Notes: a model not told the origin generated them from the sequence alone. A stretch of DNA of 64,000 bases from Escarpia spicata (GCA_963995525.1 OZ023211.1:57796420-57860419); one strand, 5' to 3'. Counted from the first letter of the stretch, positions 1 to 12,385 are shown. Numbers and translations are program-made.

Positions 1-1049
1 AGTGTAGATGAAGACCGCCTGAGTATTGTGTAGTGTCATGTATATCTTCACATATTCTGTTCATAGTCTGTACTTTTGATGTAGATCACAGAGTTATTTA
101 AATACGGTGTAGATGAAGACTGCCTGAGTATTGTGTAGCGTCATGTATATCTTCACATATTCTGTTCATAGTCTGTACTTTAGATGTAGATCACAGAGTT
201 ACTTAAATACGGTGTAGATGAAGACCGCCTGAGTATTGTGTAGCGTCATGTATATCTTGACATATTCTGTTCATAGTCTGTACTTTAGATGTAGATCACA
301 GAGTTACTTAAATACGGTGTAGATGAAGACCGCCTGAGTATTGTGTAGCGTCATGTATATCTTCACATATTCTGTTCATAGTCTGTACTTTAGATGTAGA
401 TCACAGAGTTACTTAAATACGGTGTAGATGAAGACCGCCTGAGTATTGTGTAGCGTCATGTATATCTTCACATATTCTGTTCATAGTCTGTACTTTAGAT
501 GTAGATCACAGTTACTTAAATACGGTGTAGATGAAGACCGCCTGAGTATTGTGTAGCGTCATGTATATCTTCACATATTCTGTTCATAGTCTGTACTTTA
601 GATGTAGATCACAGAGTTACTTAAATACGGTGTAGATGAAGACCGCCTGAGTATTGTGTAGCGTCATGTATATCTTGACATATTCTGTTCATAGTCTGTA
701 CTTTAGATGTAGATCACAGAGTTACTTAAATACGGTGTAGATGAAGACCGCCTGAGTATTGTGTAGCGTCATGTATATCTTCACATATTCTGTTCATAGT
801 CTGTACTTTAGATGTAGATCACAGAGTTACTTAAATACAGTGTAGATGAAGACCGCCTGAGTATTGTGTAGTGTCATGTATATCTTGACATATTCTGTTC
901 ATAGTCTGTACTTTAGATGTAGATCACAGAGTTACTTAAATACGGTGTAGATGAAGACCGCCTGAGTATTGTGTAGCGTCATGTATATCTTGACATATTC
1001 TGTTCATAGTCTGTACTTTAGATGTAGATCACAGAGTTACTTAAATACA
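1..1049. repeat. 105-bp satellite array, about 10 units
   Basis: Ten head-to-tail units start at about 2, 107, 212, 317, 422, 525, 630, 735, 840 and 945. The period is 105 bp except for one 103-bp unit that has lost an AG. Units differ by only a few substitutions (for example cttcaca/cttgaca and gtagtg/gtagcg). The array is cut by the window's left edge, so its full size is unknown. It ends sharply at about 1049 where unique sequence begins. Confidence 0.97.
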
Positions 1050-1898
1050 CAAAGGCGACTGGCAAATCAATAAATACTGTACCGCTTCATTAACCGGAAG
1101 TTAGAGAGACTGGGTATATACTCTAGTGTGTTTACCTAAGGCAATGTAAACTCATCATAGCAAGACTGACTGGACAGGAGATATCAGGCCCTGTTGTTGA
1201 TCAAGGCACCCATCCATCAATAGTTGTATTTGTTATTTGTTTATTTTAATGTATATTCTTAGTACAACCATAGGCCTACTGCTACGTGGACTCTCAGAGT
1301 GGTGATCTCCAACCCACATATATCATGATGTGTGTATAATACATATCTAACTATTAATACACTTATTTTGAGGCATTGTAAGTTCATCTCCTCCCAGGTG
1401 TTGAGGTCCAGTCGCCTCTCAACGTTCAGTCGTTTCCATAGACCACTGGCCTCTGATCTACCAATAGGCAATGCATTTAAAAAACAAAGATAGTTCTATG
1501 AATGGAGAGAAGATCCAGTTTTTCAGTTATTGATACTCTACGTAGTTACCTCTGAAGAGTCTCAAGAAACTATATTCAGATCACCAAAAACTAGTTTCTT
1601 CAGAAGTAACTATGTACAGTAACAAAGTTAGTTATTTTTAGTTATTTACTTACGTGTTTGCTTTGCTACCTGTCAGAGAAACATGGAAACTGTAGAGTGG
1701 TTAGTGACTTCCCAGATGGCTCTACCGAGAACTGAATTAAAACAAAAAATACTGTAACGGTAATAAACTGATACCCTAGGTTTGTTGCTGTACAGGTGGA
1801 TGCCAGCTGTTGGTATATGACTAACACCGCTGTATGAACTGCAATGGAAGGGGAAGGGGAAGGGAGACCGTGTTACATAACTTTATCTAGTGACATGT
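1050..1898. other. Non-coding stretch with one imperfect hairpin
   Basis: No coding signal is visible. The only structure noticed is an inverted pair at about 1541-1556 and 1597-1612 (GTTACCTCTGAAGA against TCTTCAGAAGTAAC), separated by about 40 bp. It may be a small foldback remnant. Confidence 0.4.
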
Positions 1899-1978
1899 AC
1901 ACCCATCTTTTGGATGGGTTGAGTTCATTTACTGGGTGGCGATTTTAGCTGAGGGCTATAAAAGGGCTAAAATACAAA

Positions 1979-2275
1979 TTTACAAATGTATGTCACAATG
2001 GTGTATGTCACAATGGTGTATGTCACAATGGTGTATGCATGTAGGAGATCTGGGGTTGATTCTACATCACCATTTCCAACTACCGGGTAACTCTTTTATT
2101 CCAGTTCCGATTTCAATTCCACCCACACTATGGCAATTCTGATTCCAACTAAATTGTTTTATTCCAATTCTGATTCCGCCCACACTATGGTGATTCTGAT
2201 TCCAATTCCAACTACATTTTTTTATTCTGATTCTACCCATCGTATGGCAATTCCGATTCCAACTAACCTTTCAAT
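1979..2275. repeat. Short tandem repeats (15 bp and about 57 bp)
   Basis: A 15-bp motif (tgtatgtcacaatgg) is repeated three times at about 1986-2036. Degenerate units of about 57 bp follow, anchored on tatggcaattctgattcc-like motifs near 2129, 2186 and 2243. Both reading frames through here are artefacts of the repeats. Confidence 0.7.
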
Positions 2276-3240
2276 CCCATTAAATTTCTCCAATATCCTC
2301 CTGTCTTTCTCTTCTCCTAGTTCTAGCTTCCACAGTGAGGGTACCTACACTCTTCATTGGACATTTCCCTTCCATTCATTCTACCTGTCCACCCCTATGT
2401 TCAGACCAATGTAGAGAGACATTATTTTATTCAAACAACAGTTTCTAACTGGTAACTGTTTGGGACACAGAACTGTACATATCATGCACACAGCTGAAGA
2501 AAACCACAATGCAGACAGGCAGAAGTTGTCTGGATCTGCCAGATTGCTGTCTAGTCGTGGAAGTCATCAGATATGATTTTCGTTGCTTGGCCGGCTCGTT
2601 CCATCATTGTCAATCACCCATGACCAGTTTCCTGTAGTATGTCATCATGGAATAACAGAACAATATATACCATATTAAAGCAAATCTGCAAAGGAGCATT
2701 ATATTACTGCCCAGAGGATACCGTGGAAGGCAGCTGTACCAGTCTCCCAGCATGATTTACTGTGAATACTGTAACACAGTGACAATATTAACAAAATATG
2801 GTCTTATGTAGCACTAGTATCTGCCTGTCATTACACTCATCCATTATCAGTGAAAGGGTTTTGGCAGCTGCTAATGTTAAGCCCATATACGTTTTTGTAG
2901 ACCGAGACCATTTGTTCTGTGAGCCCGTAACTGGTTTGTTCCATTTCCCTGAGTAGTACTTCCCACTGATATAAACATGCATAGAATGGACCAGTGGCTT
3001 TTGGTGTCTCTTCTGAAAAGCACAGGCCAAGCGGGATCGATGAAATTGCCTACGTTTTGAGATGTCGGATAAGAGATGCCACTATTTTTTAAGACACCAA
3101 CACAAGCACAAACTACAAACACTGCCAGTCTCCTGCTCAACCTACCAGCACTCATTCTATGTGCTCTCTGCCCCACCAATGACAGTCATATGCTCTACCC
3201 ACTAGGCCACTGTACCACACAAAGTTAAAAGTATAACTAA
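2276..3240. other. No gene recognised; possible tRNA-like head near 3185-3225
   Basis: No convincing coding region is present. On the minus strand, 3185-3225 contains a block reading like a pol III A-box region (GTGGCCTAGTGGGTAGAGC), possibly the head of a second, decayed SINE family. No clear B box was found, so this is weak. Confidence 0.3.
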
Positions 3241-3241
3241 A

Positions 3242-3525
3242 GGTGAGTTCTTGTACAGCACTGTATTCAGTCTTCATAGGACTACTCAAAGCACTTTACA
3301 CTTAACTCCCTGCCAGACCTGTTCAATCGAACACCATCTCAACTTCTCTGGGAAGCATTGTACTATTATTTTGCAAAGACTATTTATACACAAATATCCA
3401 CCACATTCACAGAGCTGAGTAAACTGGTGCAACGTGAAATGAAAGAACTTGTGCAAGGTTCAAAATTACAGCAAGAGGATTCGAACCCAGAATCTCTCGA
3501 TTGAAAGTCTGATGCTACGCCATCA
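3242..3525 (-). repeat. tRNA-derived SINE copy (minus strand)
   Basis: This matches, in reverse complement, the SINE seen best at 40205-40545. It has a B-box-like block (ggattcgaaccc in the plus reading), the conserved body (agacctgttcaatcgaacacc) and the tail corresponding to ctttgagcagtcc-ggactggatactg. It is diverged, with no intact ORF, as expected for a SINE. Confidence 0.8.
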
Positions 3526-4920
3526 TGTCCCACACATGTGGAGGACATCCCTTTGATTATTGTTAAGGAACATAGATCTTCTGTGCTAACAGAACACTAA
3601 ATGAACACCACAATAGCTTTAGCAGAGCATGTGCTGCAATTTAGCCAGATGGATGTGATCAATGTTGGTGACTCATTCACTAGGGCCACTTTTTGGAATA
3701 CAAGCCTGCTCTCCATTACGTCAAACATCGAGCACAGTCCCTGTCTCTATCTCCTTAATCTCCTTAAAGTGATGCTCGTATACATGGTAATCCAGTGACA
3801 GGAATGGGCCCTTTACCATGATTATCTCGTGACTATGCAATCAAATGTATCTATTCAATACATTTTGTGGGTGATTCATTTCATCGTACGTCAATCTCGC
3901 TTGTCCTGACTCATGACTATGTAGCCACCGATTGGCTGATTAGAAAAATGAACAATTTTAGAATGCCTATTGGGCAATATGACAGATAATGAGTGTCTAA
4001 TTTCCGGTCTCTTCAGTGCTATCTGCTTAGTTATGACAGGATTATTACATAACTTGCCATCTGCCCCTGAAATGCTTCCCTCATTATGCTGTGGTCACTT
4101 GCCCAATTACGCTTTGGTCATTTGTCCCCCACTACGCTGTGGTCACTTGTGGTGGTGGCTGCGTATTACACAGTGGACTCACAAGTTAGTGGAGTATACA
4201 TCAGACTCTGGCATACCTTACCATGTAAGTGTGTAGTAGTGAAAGTGTTCTGGGTGGCCACTGAGGAATTAAGTCGTTACTCGGATGGTTTGGTTTGTTT
4301 TTATTGTGCAAATCACACTGTCTTGAGAAGTGCACTTTCCAGTGCGATAAACCACGTTAACAAACATTACTAATCTTCCAACTAATGTCCTCATGTCCTT
4401 TATTTTAAATAACTAGAATTAATTTAATTAAAAAAAATTGGAAACAAGATGTTAATCAATGTAATCACTGACTTGACGAAGAAATAATAATGAAATACAT
4501 GTTGGACTTACTTGGGCATATTTACATTTTTCTAATGGTATTTACTACCCATTTGTCATAATTGGTTTGACTGTAAGGTAATCTCAGTTGTTCCTAAATT
4601 TGATTTATACCACATGACAGAGCATGTGGATTTTAAATATAATATTCTGATCTATTTTAAGCTGTGTACAATTACAAAAAGTACATAATGTTTGGTCTGT
4701 AGTTATAATATATGTATATATACATATATATATAAGGAAAACATAAAATATATATATATGTTTTCTTAATAATGTTTACAATATTAACAGTTTCGTCTGC
4801 TGACTAGCAGATCAGCTACTTCTCTTTGTGGCTGACATCTGTCTCAAGAGACAATTGTTGTTTCAGTTATCAGTCCTGTTACTGGGTCCACTGGACCTGT
4901 TGGAATCTGAATAAATACAA
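3526..4920. other. Mostly unstructured; 24-bp triplicate and AT-rich block
   Basis: At about 4085-4150 a 23-25-bp motif (ctgtggtcacttg) occurs three times. An AT-rich block at 4700-4770 contains a small hairpin (ggaaaacata against tatgttttc). The sequence before 4925 (ctgaataaatacaatacaa) resembles the 3' tail of a plus-strand non-LTR element, but no reverse transcriptase sequence precedes it. Confidence 0.35.
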
Positions 4921-5337
4921 TACAATATAATGCCTTTTACTGGTTTGTCGTGCCGTAGGTACTGTACTCTTGTTTCAAGGATGATTGTGAATGCCACAGC
5001 ATGTGTGGTGTTTTCCTATCCAGCGGCAGTCCATGTTTCAGGTGGGATATTAAGAATCATCTCAAAATCAGACAAAATTACTTTTGTTTGGGGGGAGAGG
5101 GAGGTCAGCGATTGTTTCGTCTGGTGTTGGACATCCTCGCAAGCCAGGGCTGTTTGCCATGCAAAACTAGCCCTGGCTGATCCCCTATGCGAAGTGCGGA
5201 AGTTAGCTGAGTCAAACTAGTAATTTACATCGCCAGTCTCGACTGTATCACCCGTGAGAACAGCGCAAATACCTGCCCAAATTTGAAGACAGATAAACGA
5301 CTTCTGGGAATTTCAATAATACCCCGTTCGCCCATTA

Positions 5338-5785
5338 TGGGTAAGACCACATTAAGAATTTGTCCGCCATTACCCACTGAAAGAGTGCCCTTGAAAACAC
5401 TGTTTTGTGTGAATTTTTTTCGAGCACTTTGGCATGGCACATGTCAGTCCAGTGAATACTGAATGTACAACTGCATTAGATCTTTCATGAGGTAGCAGTA
5501 AACATACTCTAATCGCTCGCGTATTCGCACAGTGGCTATTTTGCAGAACGCACCAATATTTCAAAATCAGTCATCAGATTGGGGCGAAATTGAGGGGTGT
5601 CAGGTTTGGGTGGATTTTTCTGAAAACTGAGGTATGAGAATTTTACGAGTTTTCCACAGCACTTGTGTCAATGGAGGATAAACATGCCGTGAAATTTTCA
5701 AGAAAATTGTTCGTCAAATTTAGCAGGAAATGAAGGAAACGTTATAATGGCCGCCTATGTAAAATTTAAATGTGGTCTTACCCCA
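5338..5785. mobile_element. PIF/Harbinger-like MITE with TTA target duplication
   Basis: The ends are inverted repeats: TGGGTAAGACCACATT at the left and the reverse complement of TGGGGTAAGACCACATT at the right, with weaker pairing extending about 35 bp inward. The element is flanked on both sides by TTA (5335-5337 and 5786-5788), the target duplication typical of PIF/Harbinger. It is about 448 bp long with no transposase, so it is non-autonomous. Superfamily assignment rests on the TSD alone. Confidence 0.65.
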
Positions 5786-6480
5786 TTAGCATGAGCAGCT
5801 GAGCGGTATTGTGTATTCGAATAATTGATTTTACTTCTTAAACATTGCATGTAACACGAGCCACGGTTGGTTGAAATTAGTTTTATTATGACCACCTGAC
5901 CTGCCACAATTCATGATCTAGTGAGTTATTTAATAGGCTGAGCTTAAATTAAGAGTTTCGCAAAGCGATCAGCCAGAGGGTACTGCTGGCTGGCACTGAC
6001 GTAATCAGCAGCAGTGACCCCTGGGGTGTGAGGATGGTGTCGGACATTGATATTTTATGCGTTGGCCCAATACTGTTGATATACTGAGATCATCAGTGTC
6101 TGCAAACTTTCTGAGGGTGGGGGTGATGGGACTGAGGTCGTATGAAAGTAATTTCATCTGATATCAGACATCGACGTTCTGAGATGATCCCGAAATGACT
6201 TCAGATCTCATTTGAGGCCACCTTTGAAGCGAAGATGGGATCCGTCCTTTTCCCATCCTGCAGCTCTCCAAAAGAGGCATATTTGAGGAGTCAGTTCTCG
6301 GTCCTACAGACGGGTTCAGTCCATGTGTTCGTTGATTGGGTACAGTGTTGGTGAGCAGATGGATGCCTGTTGTAGCCACTTAGACAGGAGATGAAGTCAC
6401 AACAGTTTACTCAGACCTTCTTGTTTGGATGAGAGGAAGGCTGTTGAAATACAGTCTCCACAGTACACTGTACATACAGT
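5786..6480. other. Nothing recognised
   Basis: No gene or repeat could be supported here. It leads directly into the 48-bp array. Confidence 0.3.
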
Positions 6481-8352
6481 TCCTCGTGCCTAGAAGGTGT
6501 GCTATGGTTGTGGGCCACTGATGTTCTTTCCTCGTGCCTAGAAGGTGTGCTATGGTTGTGGGCCACTGATGTTCTTTCCTCGTGCCTAGAAGGTGTGCTA
6601 TGGTTGTGGGCCACTGATATTCTTTCCTCGTGCCTAGAAGGTGTGCTATGGTTGTGGGCCACTGATGTTCTTTCCTCGTGCCTAGAAGGTGTACTATGGT
6701 TGTGGGCCACTGATGTTCTTTCCTCATGCCTAGAAGGTGTACTATGGTTGTGGGCCACTGATGTTCTTTCCTCGTGCCTAGAAGGTGTACTATGGTTGTG
6801 GGCCACTGATGTTCTTTCCTCGTGCCTAGAAGGTGTACTATGGTTGTGGGCCACTGATGTTCTTTCCTCGTGCCTAGAAGGTGTACTATGGTTGTGGGCC
6901 ACTGATGTTCTTTCCTCGTGCTTAGAAGGTGCACTATGGTTGTGGGTCACTGATGTTCTTTCCTCGTGCCTAGAGGGTGTACTATGGTTGTGGGCCACTG
7001 ATGTTCTTTCCTCGTGCCTAGAGGGTGTACTATGGTTGTGGGCCACTGATGTTCTTTCCTCGTGCCTAGAAGGTGTACTATGGTTGTGGGCCACTGATGT
7101 TCTTTCCTCGTGCCTAGAAGGTGTACTATGGTTGTGGGCCACTGATGTTCTTTCCTCGTGCCTAGAAGGTGTACTATGGTTGTGGGCCACTGATGTTCTT
7201 TCCTCGTGCCTAGAAGGTGCACTATGGTTGTGGGCCACTGATGTTCTTTCCTCGTGCCTAGAGGGTGTACTATGGTTGTGGGCCACTGATGTTCTTTCCT
7301 CGTGCCTAGAAGGTGTACTATGGTTGTGGGCCACTGATGTTCTTTCCTCGTGCCTAGAAGGTGTACTATGGTTGTGGGCCACTGATGTTCTTTCCTCGTG
7401 CCTAGAAGGTGTACTATGGTTGTGGGCCACTGATGTTCTTTTCTCGTGCCTAGAAGGTGCACTATGGTTGTGGGCCACTGATGTTCTTTCCTCGTGCCTA
7501 GAGGGTGTACTATGGTTGTGGGCCACTGATGTTCTTTCCTCGTGCCTAGAAGGTGTACTATGGTTGTGGGCCACTGATGTTCTTTCCTCGTGCCTAGAAG
7601 GTGTACTATGGTTGTGGGCCACTGATGTTCTTTCCTCGTGCCTAGAAGGTGTACTATGGTTGTGGGCCACTGATGTTCTTTTCTCGTGCCTAGAAGGTGC
7701 ACTATGGTTGTGGGCCACTGATGTTCTTTCCTCGTGCCTAGAGGGTGTACTATGGTTGTGGGCCACTGATGTTCTTTCCTCGTGCCTAGAGGGTGTGCTA
7801 TGGTTGTGGGCCACTGATGTTCTTTCCTCGTGCCTAGAGGGTGCACTATGGTTGTGGGCCACTGATGTTCTTTCCTCGTGCCTAGAGGGTGTACTATGGT
7901 TGTGGGCCACTGATGTTCTTTCCTCGTGCCTAGAGGGTGTGCTATGGTTGTGGGCCACTGATGTTCTTTCCTCGTGCCTAGAAGGTGTACTATGGTTGTG
8001 GGCCACTGATGTTCTTTCCTCGTGCCTAGAGGGTGTACTATGGTTGTGGGCCACTGATGTTCTTTCCTCGTGCCTAGAAGGTGCACTATGGTTGTGGGCC
8101 ACTGATGTTCTTTCCTCGTGCCTAGAGGGTGTACTATGGTTGTGGGCCACTGATGTTCTTTCCTCGTGCCTAGAGGGTGTACTATGGTTGTGGGCCACTG
8201 ATGTTCTTTCCTCGTGCCTAGAAGGTGCACTATGGTTGTGGGCCACTGATGTTCTTTCCTCGTGCCTAGAAGGTGCACTATGGTTGTGGGCCACTGATGT
8301 TCTTTCCTCGTGCCTAGAAGGTGTACTATGGTTGTGGGCCACTGATGTTCTT
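6481..8352. repeat. 48-bp minisatellite, 39 units
   Basis: The array spans 1872 bp, exactly 39 units of 48 bp. Because 48 is a multiple of 3 and the unit lacks stops in several frames, long ORFs appear on both strands: a 16-residue repeat VLWLWATDVLSSCLEG on plus, TSVAHNHSTPSRHEER on minus, and a third in another minus frame. Unit variants (gtac/gcac/gtgc, aagg/aggg, one ttttctcg type) do not favour any frame. I treat the ORFs as by-products. Within about 7200-7740 the variants recur every 240 bp (five units), a higher-order repeat. Confidence 0.95.
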
Positions 8353-8929
8353 ACGTCAGAAAACATTGTGTCACACAAAACTATTATTGTAGCCATTAAA
8401 ATTACCACCTACTACATGTAGACTGAATCTTGTACATCCATGTTGGTAAGAGTCATGTACGAATTAGCACATTAAAACTAGAATTTTGGCAATTGTTCCT
8501 ACTGGCTCTCAGCATAGCGTTGGTACATATTATAAATGGTGTGCATCTAGTGACCAATAGTTGAACTACGCTTGTGGGCTGATATCCTGATGCAAATGCA
8601 TCACCAATATTGTGTATTGTCATTATTTTCTGCCAGCTGCCATTTTTGGCAAAGTCGGTTGTACACATCAATTGGTACATGTGTATAAAGTTAAATATGA
8701 CCGCCTTGAAACGTTGGCTTATCTGAAGTCCAACTACTTGTTAACTGTATAGCATCAATGTCAGACATCTTTCAGCCATGTTTTTAAACATTACCACTGC
8801 TACAATTCACGCAATCGACAGGTAATTTGTTGCAGTTATTTATTATCCTCTGGTAGAAGCAGCATTTGCACATATCCAGTTTGCTTTATCCTTTTAGTAA
8901 CAATAGTAGTTTATGCCCCCTGCAATTAA
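8353..8929. other. Nothing recognised
   Basis: Unstructured flanking sequence with no supported feature. Confidence 0.3.
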
Positions 8930-9125
8930 TGTGCGAAGACTATTCGTACTAAAATATCCACCATTGTCCATAGCCAGGTACTCATTCATACAGCTGAGTG
9001 AACTGAAGCAATGTAGAGTAAACAAACTTGCCCAAGGCTCAACACCGCCGCACAGGATTCAAACCTGCGTTCTCATAGTCGAGACTCTGAAGCTGTTACC
9101 GCTGCGCTACTGCGCTCCACAGGGT
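8930..9125 (-). repeat. SINE head fragment (minus strand)
   Basis: The 5' half of the same tRNA-derived SINE family in reverse orientation. It includes the sequences corresponding to the middle segment (tgtccatagccaggtactcattcatacagctgag as shorter blocks), the B-box-like block (caggattcaaacctg) and the A-box end near the ctgcgctactgcgctcc motif. The 3' part of the SINE is missing. Confidence 0.75.
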
Positions 9126-9594
9126 GAAGGTAAAAACTAGCAGAGTTTATGATGCAGATAGGCTAAACGGTGTCCTGGTATGAGATAAGCAGTGTGTGTG
9201 GTGTGAAATTATGTGACCTGGAACTTACTCTGCCAGAGGCTTCACCATCACCTGTTAGGCAAAGCTCACATTCAATGTTCATATTTAAATATCCAGTGCA
9301 ACAATGTTTCTTGTAGTTACTGTGTACAAATCCATTGATATTATTAATAACAAACATGTTTAAATTTGGTTGATGTTTGTGTCACAAGAGGCTGTGATTT
9401 GTGGAAAAATTAAGATAATTTGGAACATGTTCTGCTATACTGTTCTACAGGCTTCAGTGTGGCTATTTTCTGCAAAACCAGTCTCAGTACTACTGGTACA
9501 TAGAGTAAGTTTTTCACAAAATTACTTTGAAATGATCGAATTGCAAACTGTTCATTACCATTTAAATGTATATGGAATTATTCAAGTGTGAAGA

Positions 9595-9900
9595 AGGACA
9601 TGACGTGTGACTCAGTCTCGTAGACAGGAGGTTTACAGGGCTGTAGAGGGCTGTAGGCTGGGGCGTACAGTCCTGTAGGAAGGGGGTGTGTGATAGGTAC
9701 ATATGCACCACCTCCCGCCGCACTGGGAAAAGAAAGGAAAACAGTTTCCATTTGAATAGTTGGAATTTTTTGGGAGTATTAAACATGGATGCAATTGGGA
9801 GGTTTTTGGGAGCTTCAAGGAGGGTCCAGTTTGGTGTATTTTGGTAGCCTTCAGTGCAAGTCAGAAATGCACTACCCCAAAAATATACCATGTTGCAATG
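9595..9900 (+). repeat. Dispersed repeat, family shared with 36302-36554
   Basis: It shares an ordered series of blocks with the repeat at 36302-36554: gtacatatgcaccacc, a ccatttgaatag-like block, ggagggtccag, and a closing ctaccccaaaaatatacca. A third, inverted member lies at about 15668-15905. It is not coding. Class unknown; a SINE or other retroposed element is possible because the 36.3-kb copy has a 17-bp target duplication. Confidence 0.55.
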
Positions 9901-11556
9901 CTACAAGGTGGCAACACAGAAACATCTATGATGTGAAACTATTCCTGATGCTTCCTCAAGTTGTACAGATCTGATTGAGACCTGTCTGCCTCCCGCTCTG
10001 ATAAATCACTGGTTGATGACTGACAACATTTACTCTGAAGGCACATCAATCACTGCGATTAGCCAGGCATTCTCGATCATGCAAGCTTAATTATCTTTTA
10101 CAGATCGTTGTTTACATTGAACATGGTGGCAAGCCCACTAAAATTACCGTGGTGAATAAGTGAGTTCTGAGTGCGTGCATTAACCCTTATTGATTTGCAC
10201 CGCGTGGCCAACATGTTTACATTGTCACTGCATTCGTGGTGAGTCAACTGTGCGCAGCACCGGTCATTGATCCTTATACCTGTTGACACAAGTGCGTGAC
10301 ATGCGTTGTGACAGTTCTTCTTTTACATGTCCCCCCCCCCCCCTCGAAGCTCATTTCATTAATCAGTTGTCTACGGTGGCGGTGTTGTCATATGTAATAA
10401 TGTTACATAGTTGGACAGATGCATATATTAAAATAGCTTTATTTAAACACCATCAAATCCAGTATTAATGCCCAGTTCACGGGTGTTTACAAAATCGGCA
10501 TAATACCTGAGAAACAAAATCGCAGATATGATTTATGTAATCAACTACAGATTGAAAAGTAAAGTTAACAACCAAAATCCTCATTTATATAAAAAAACTA
10601 TGTGTAGTAAAATTGTGGGTAAATGATATGATAAAGCAAACGATCAACAAAAGTGCTGGAAAACTAAACATTGGATACAAAAAATACAAGGCTAAATTAT
10701 CAATCAGGGTATTTGCTGTGGCCCCCATGATGATTTTTGTTTCTTCTCCATATGACCTGTTGTGTCATGAAAAAATAATGGGTAACTAAATTTGGCCCCC
10801 CCTTGTCCACCCCACCCTCACCCATGTTTACAATATCCTAGTCTCGCCAGTGAATTTGAATACATTTTGGTATAGGGATAGTACTTGTCTCTTGACATTT
10901 AGCCTTGCAAGGTTCATCCAGTTTATTTTGTGGTGTCTTCAGAGAAGTGTGACCACTAATCTAAATAGCTGAGTACCAGGAACTGACTGTGATTAGCAAA
11001 ATAACTGGTGTGTTATTTCTAATAATTGTATGCAGGTTCGATGGCATTGTTGTAAATGTTTCACAGATTTGCAATAGCATTTATAGGTCAATATTTAGTC
11101 AGTTTTTTTTAATGCCTGGTTGACAATTTTTATTTTACTGTGTCTGGCATCTATGGTCGCTGATAATCACTGAATAAGGGAACTGCTGTCTCACACTATG
11201 ATCCACAAAATAGAACAATCTGGTTTCCAGTCAGAAAAATGATGTGCAAGCTTAAAAAGTACTTAAAGTTCTCGCGTGGAGGACATTATGACCTAACAAC
11301 AGCTTAGACTTGTCATTTCTAATGCAGCACTCCATTTAACTTTGTTACTTTTGTGTTACTCATGCAGCGTAGGCCGGGCAATCAATACGCAACCAAATGA
11401 GCCTCCTAATTATAGCCGTCGCTGCCTATTACACAGGAGACAATTACAAAAACACCACTATTGCCGTCACATTATTTAACACACCGGTTGCCCAAGCCGA
11501 TTTCGTTTTTCTTGTTGCACCAGCTGTGATGTAATGGACGTTATCTGCGCTTGCAG
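9901..11556. other. Non-coding, upstream intron or intergenic
   Basis: No exon or mobile element was recognised. A run of about 13 C residues lies at about 10330-10343. If the exon at 11557 is internal, as its phase-2 acceptor suggests, this is intronic. Confidence 0.35.
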
Positions 11557-11791
11557 GGAGTTCAGTGAGCAACTGGAGAACGTGACAAGATCCATCAGGG
11601 AGGGCTGGGCCCGCACATGGTCTCCTCGGGATCTCCGCAGTGAGACCCCTCCACCTAACGGCAGTCCACACGGCAGTGCTGCCGGCAGCATGGCTTGCGG
11701 TGACATCACGGGCCCGATGGCGCTAATGGAGCGGCTCATCGAAGACATCCACATGGATCAAGAGGAGCTGACCTGTCTGCTCGCACAGGAT
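11557..11791 (+). CDS. Exon 1 in window, MyTH4-FERM (myosin-like) gene
   Basis: This is a predicted internal exon of 235 nt. It starts after an acceptor ending cgcttgcag with one leftover base, then reads EFSEQLENVTRSIREGWAR and so on to LLAQD. It is compositionally distinct from its surroundings (GC-rich) and open throughout. The donor is GAT|GTAGGT at 11792, giving phase 0, which matches the phase-0 start of the next exon. An alternative donor four bases later (TAG|GTACTA) would give phase 1. The peptide has a charged, possibly helical first half and a Pro/Ser/Gly-rich middle, with no domain I recognise. Membership in the gene is inferred from strand, phase and order, not homology. A 41-bp minisatellite begins right at the donor. 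Confidence 0.6.
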
Positions 11792-12385
11792 GTAGGTACT
11801 ACACGCTTGCTCTCTTTTGTGTAACACGCTATGTAGGTACTACACACTTGCTCTCTTTCATCAAACACACGATGTAGGTACTACATGTTCTTTTGTCTAA
11901 CACACTATGTAGGTACTACACGCTTGCTCTCTTTTGTTTAACACACTGTGTAGGTACTACATACTTGCTCTCTTTCATCAAATACACGATGTAGGTACTA
12001 CACACTTGCTGTCTTTTGTGTAACACGCATTGTAGGTACTACACACTTGCTGTCGTTTGTCTAACATGCGATGTAGGTACTGCACACTTCCTCTCTTTCA
12101 TCAAACACATGATGTAGGTATTACATGCTTGCTTTCTTTCATCTAATACACAATGTAGATACTACACAATACCTCTCTTCTTTCATCAAACACATGATGT
12201 AGGTACTACATGCTTGCTCTCTTTCACCATAGGGTATAGACACTACACTGTCACACTTGGTCTATTTCACCTTAGTTGGTACTACACACTTCCTCTCTTT
12301 CATCAAACACATGATGTAGGTACTACACACTTCCTCTCTTTCATCTAGCATACAGTGCTGATACTACACAGTTCCTCTCTCTTAG
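11792..12385. repeat. 41-bp minisatellite reiterating a splice donor
   Basis: Units of mostly 41 bp begin with gtaggtactac at 11792, 11833, 11874, 11909, 11950, 11991, 12032, 12073 and 12114. Degenerate units follow to about 12385. The first unit starts at the exon-intron junction, so the GAT|GTAGGT or TAG|GTACT donor-like sequence recurs in most units. Confidence 0.9.

Noticed and set aside
6481..8352. CRISPR-like array
   Set aside because: There are no unique spacers; whole units are repeated without interruption, and the genome is eukaryotic.
6407..8421. Very long ORFs (about 640, 665 and 443 codons) on both strands
   Set aside because: They are produced by a stop-free 48-bp tandem unit whose length is divisible by 3; substitutions do not favour any frame.
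11444..11754. Minus-strand ORFs opposite exon 1
   Set aside because: They are mirror frames of a GC-rich segment; the plus strand has both an acceptor and a donor in phase with the next exon.
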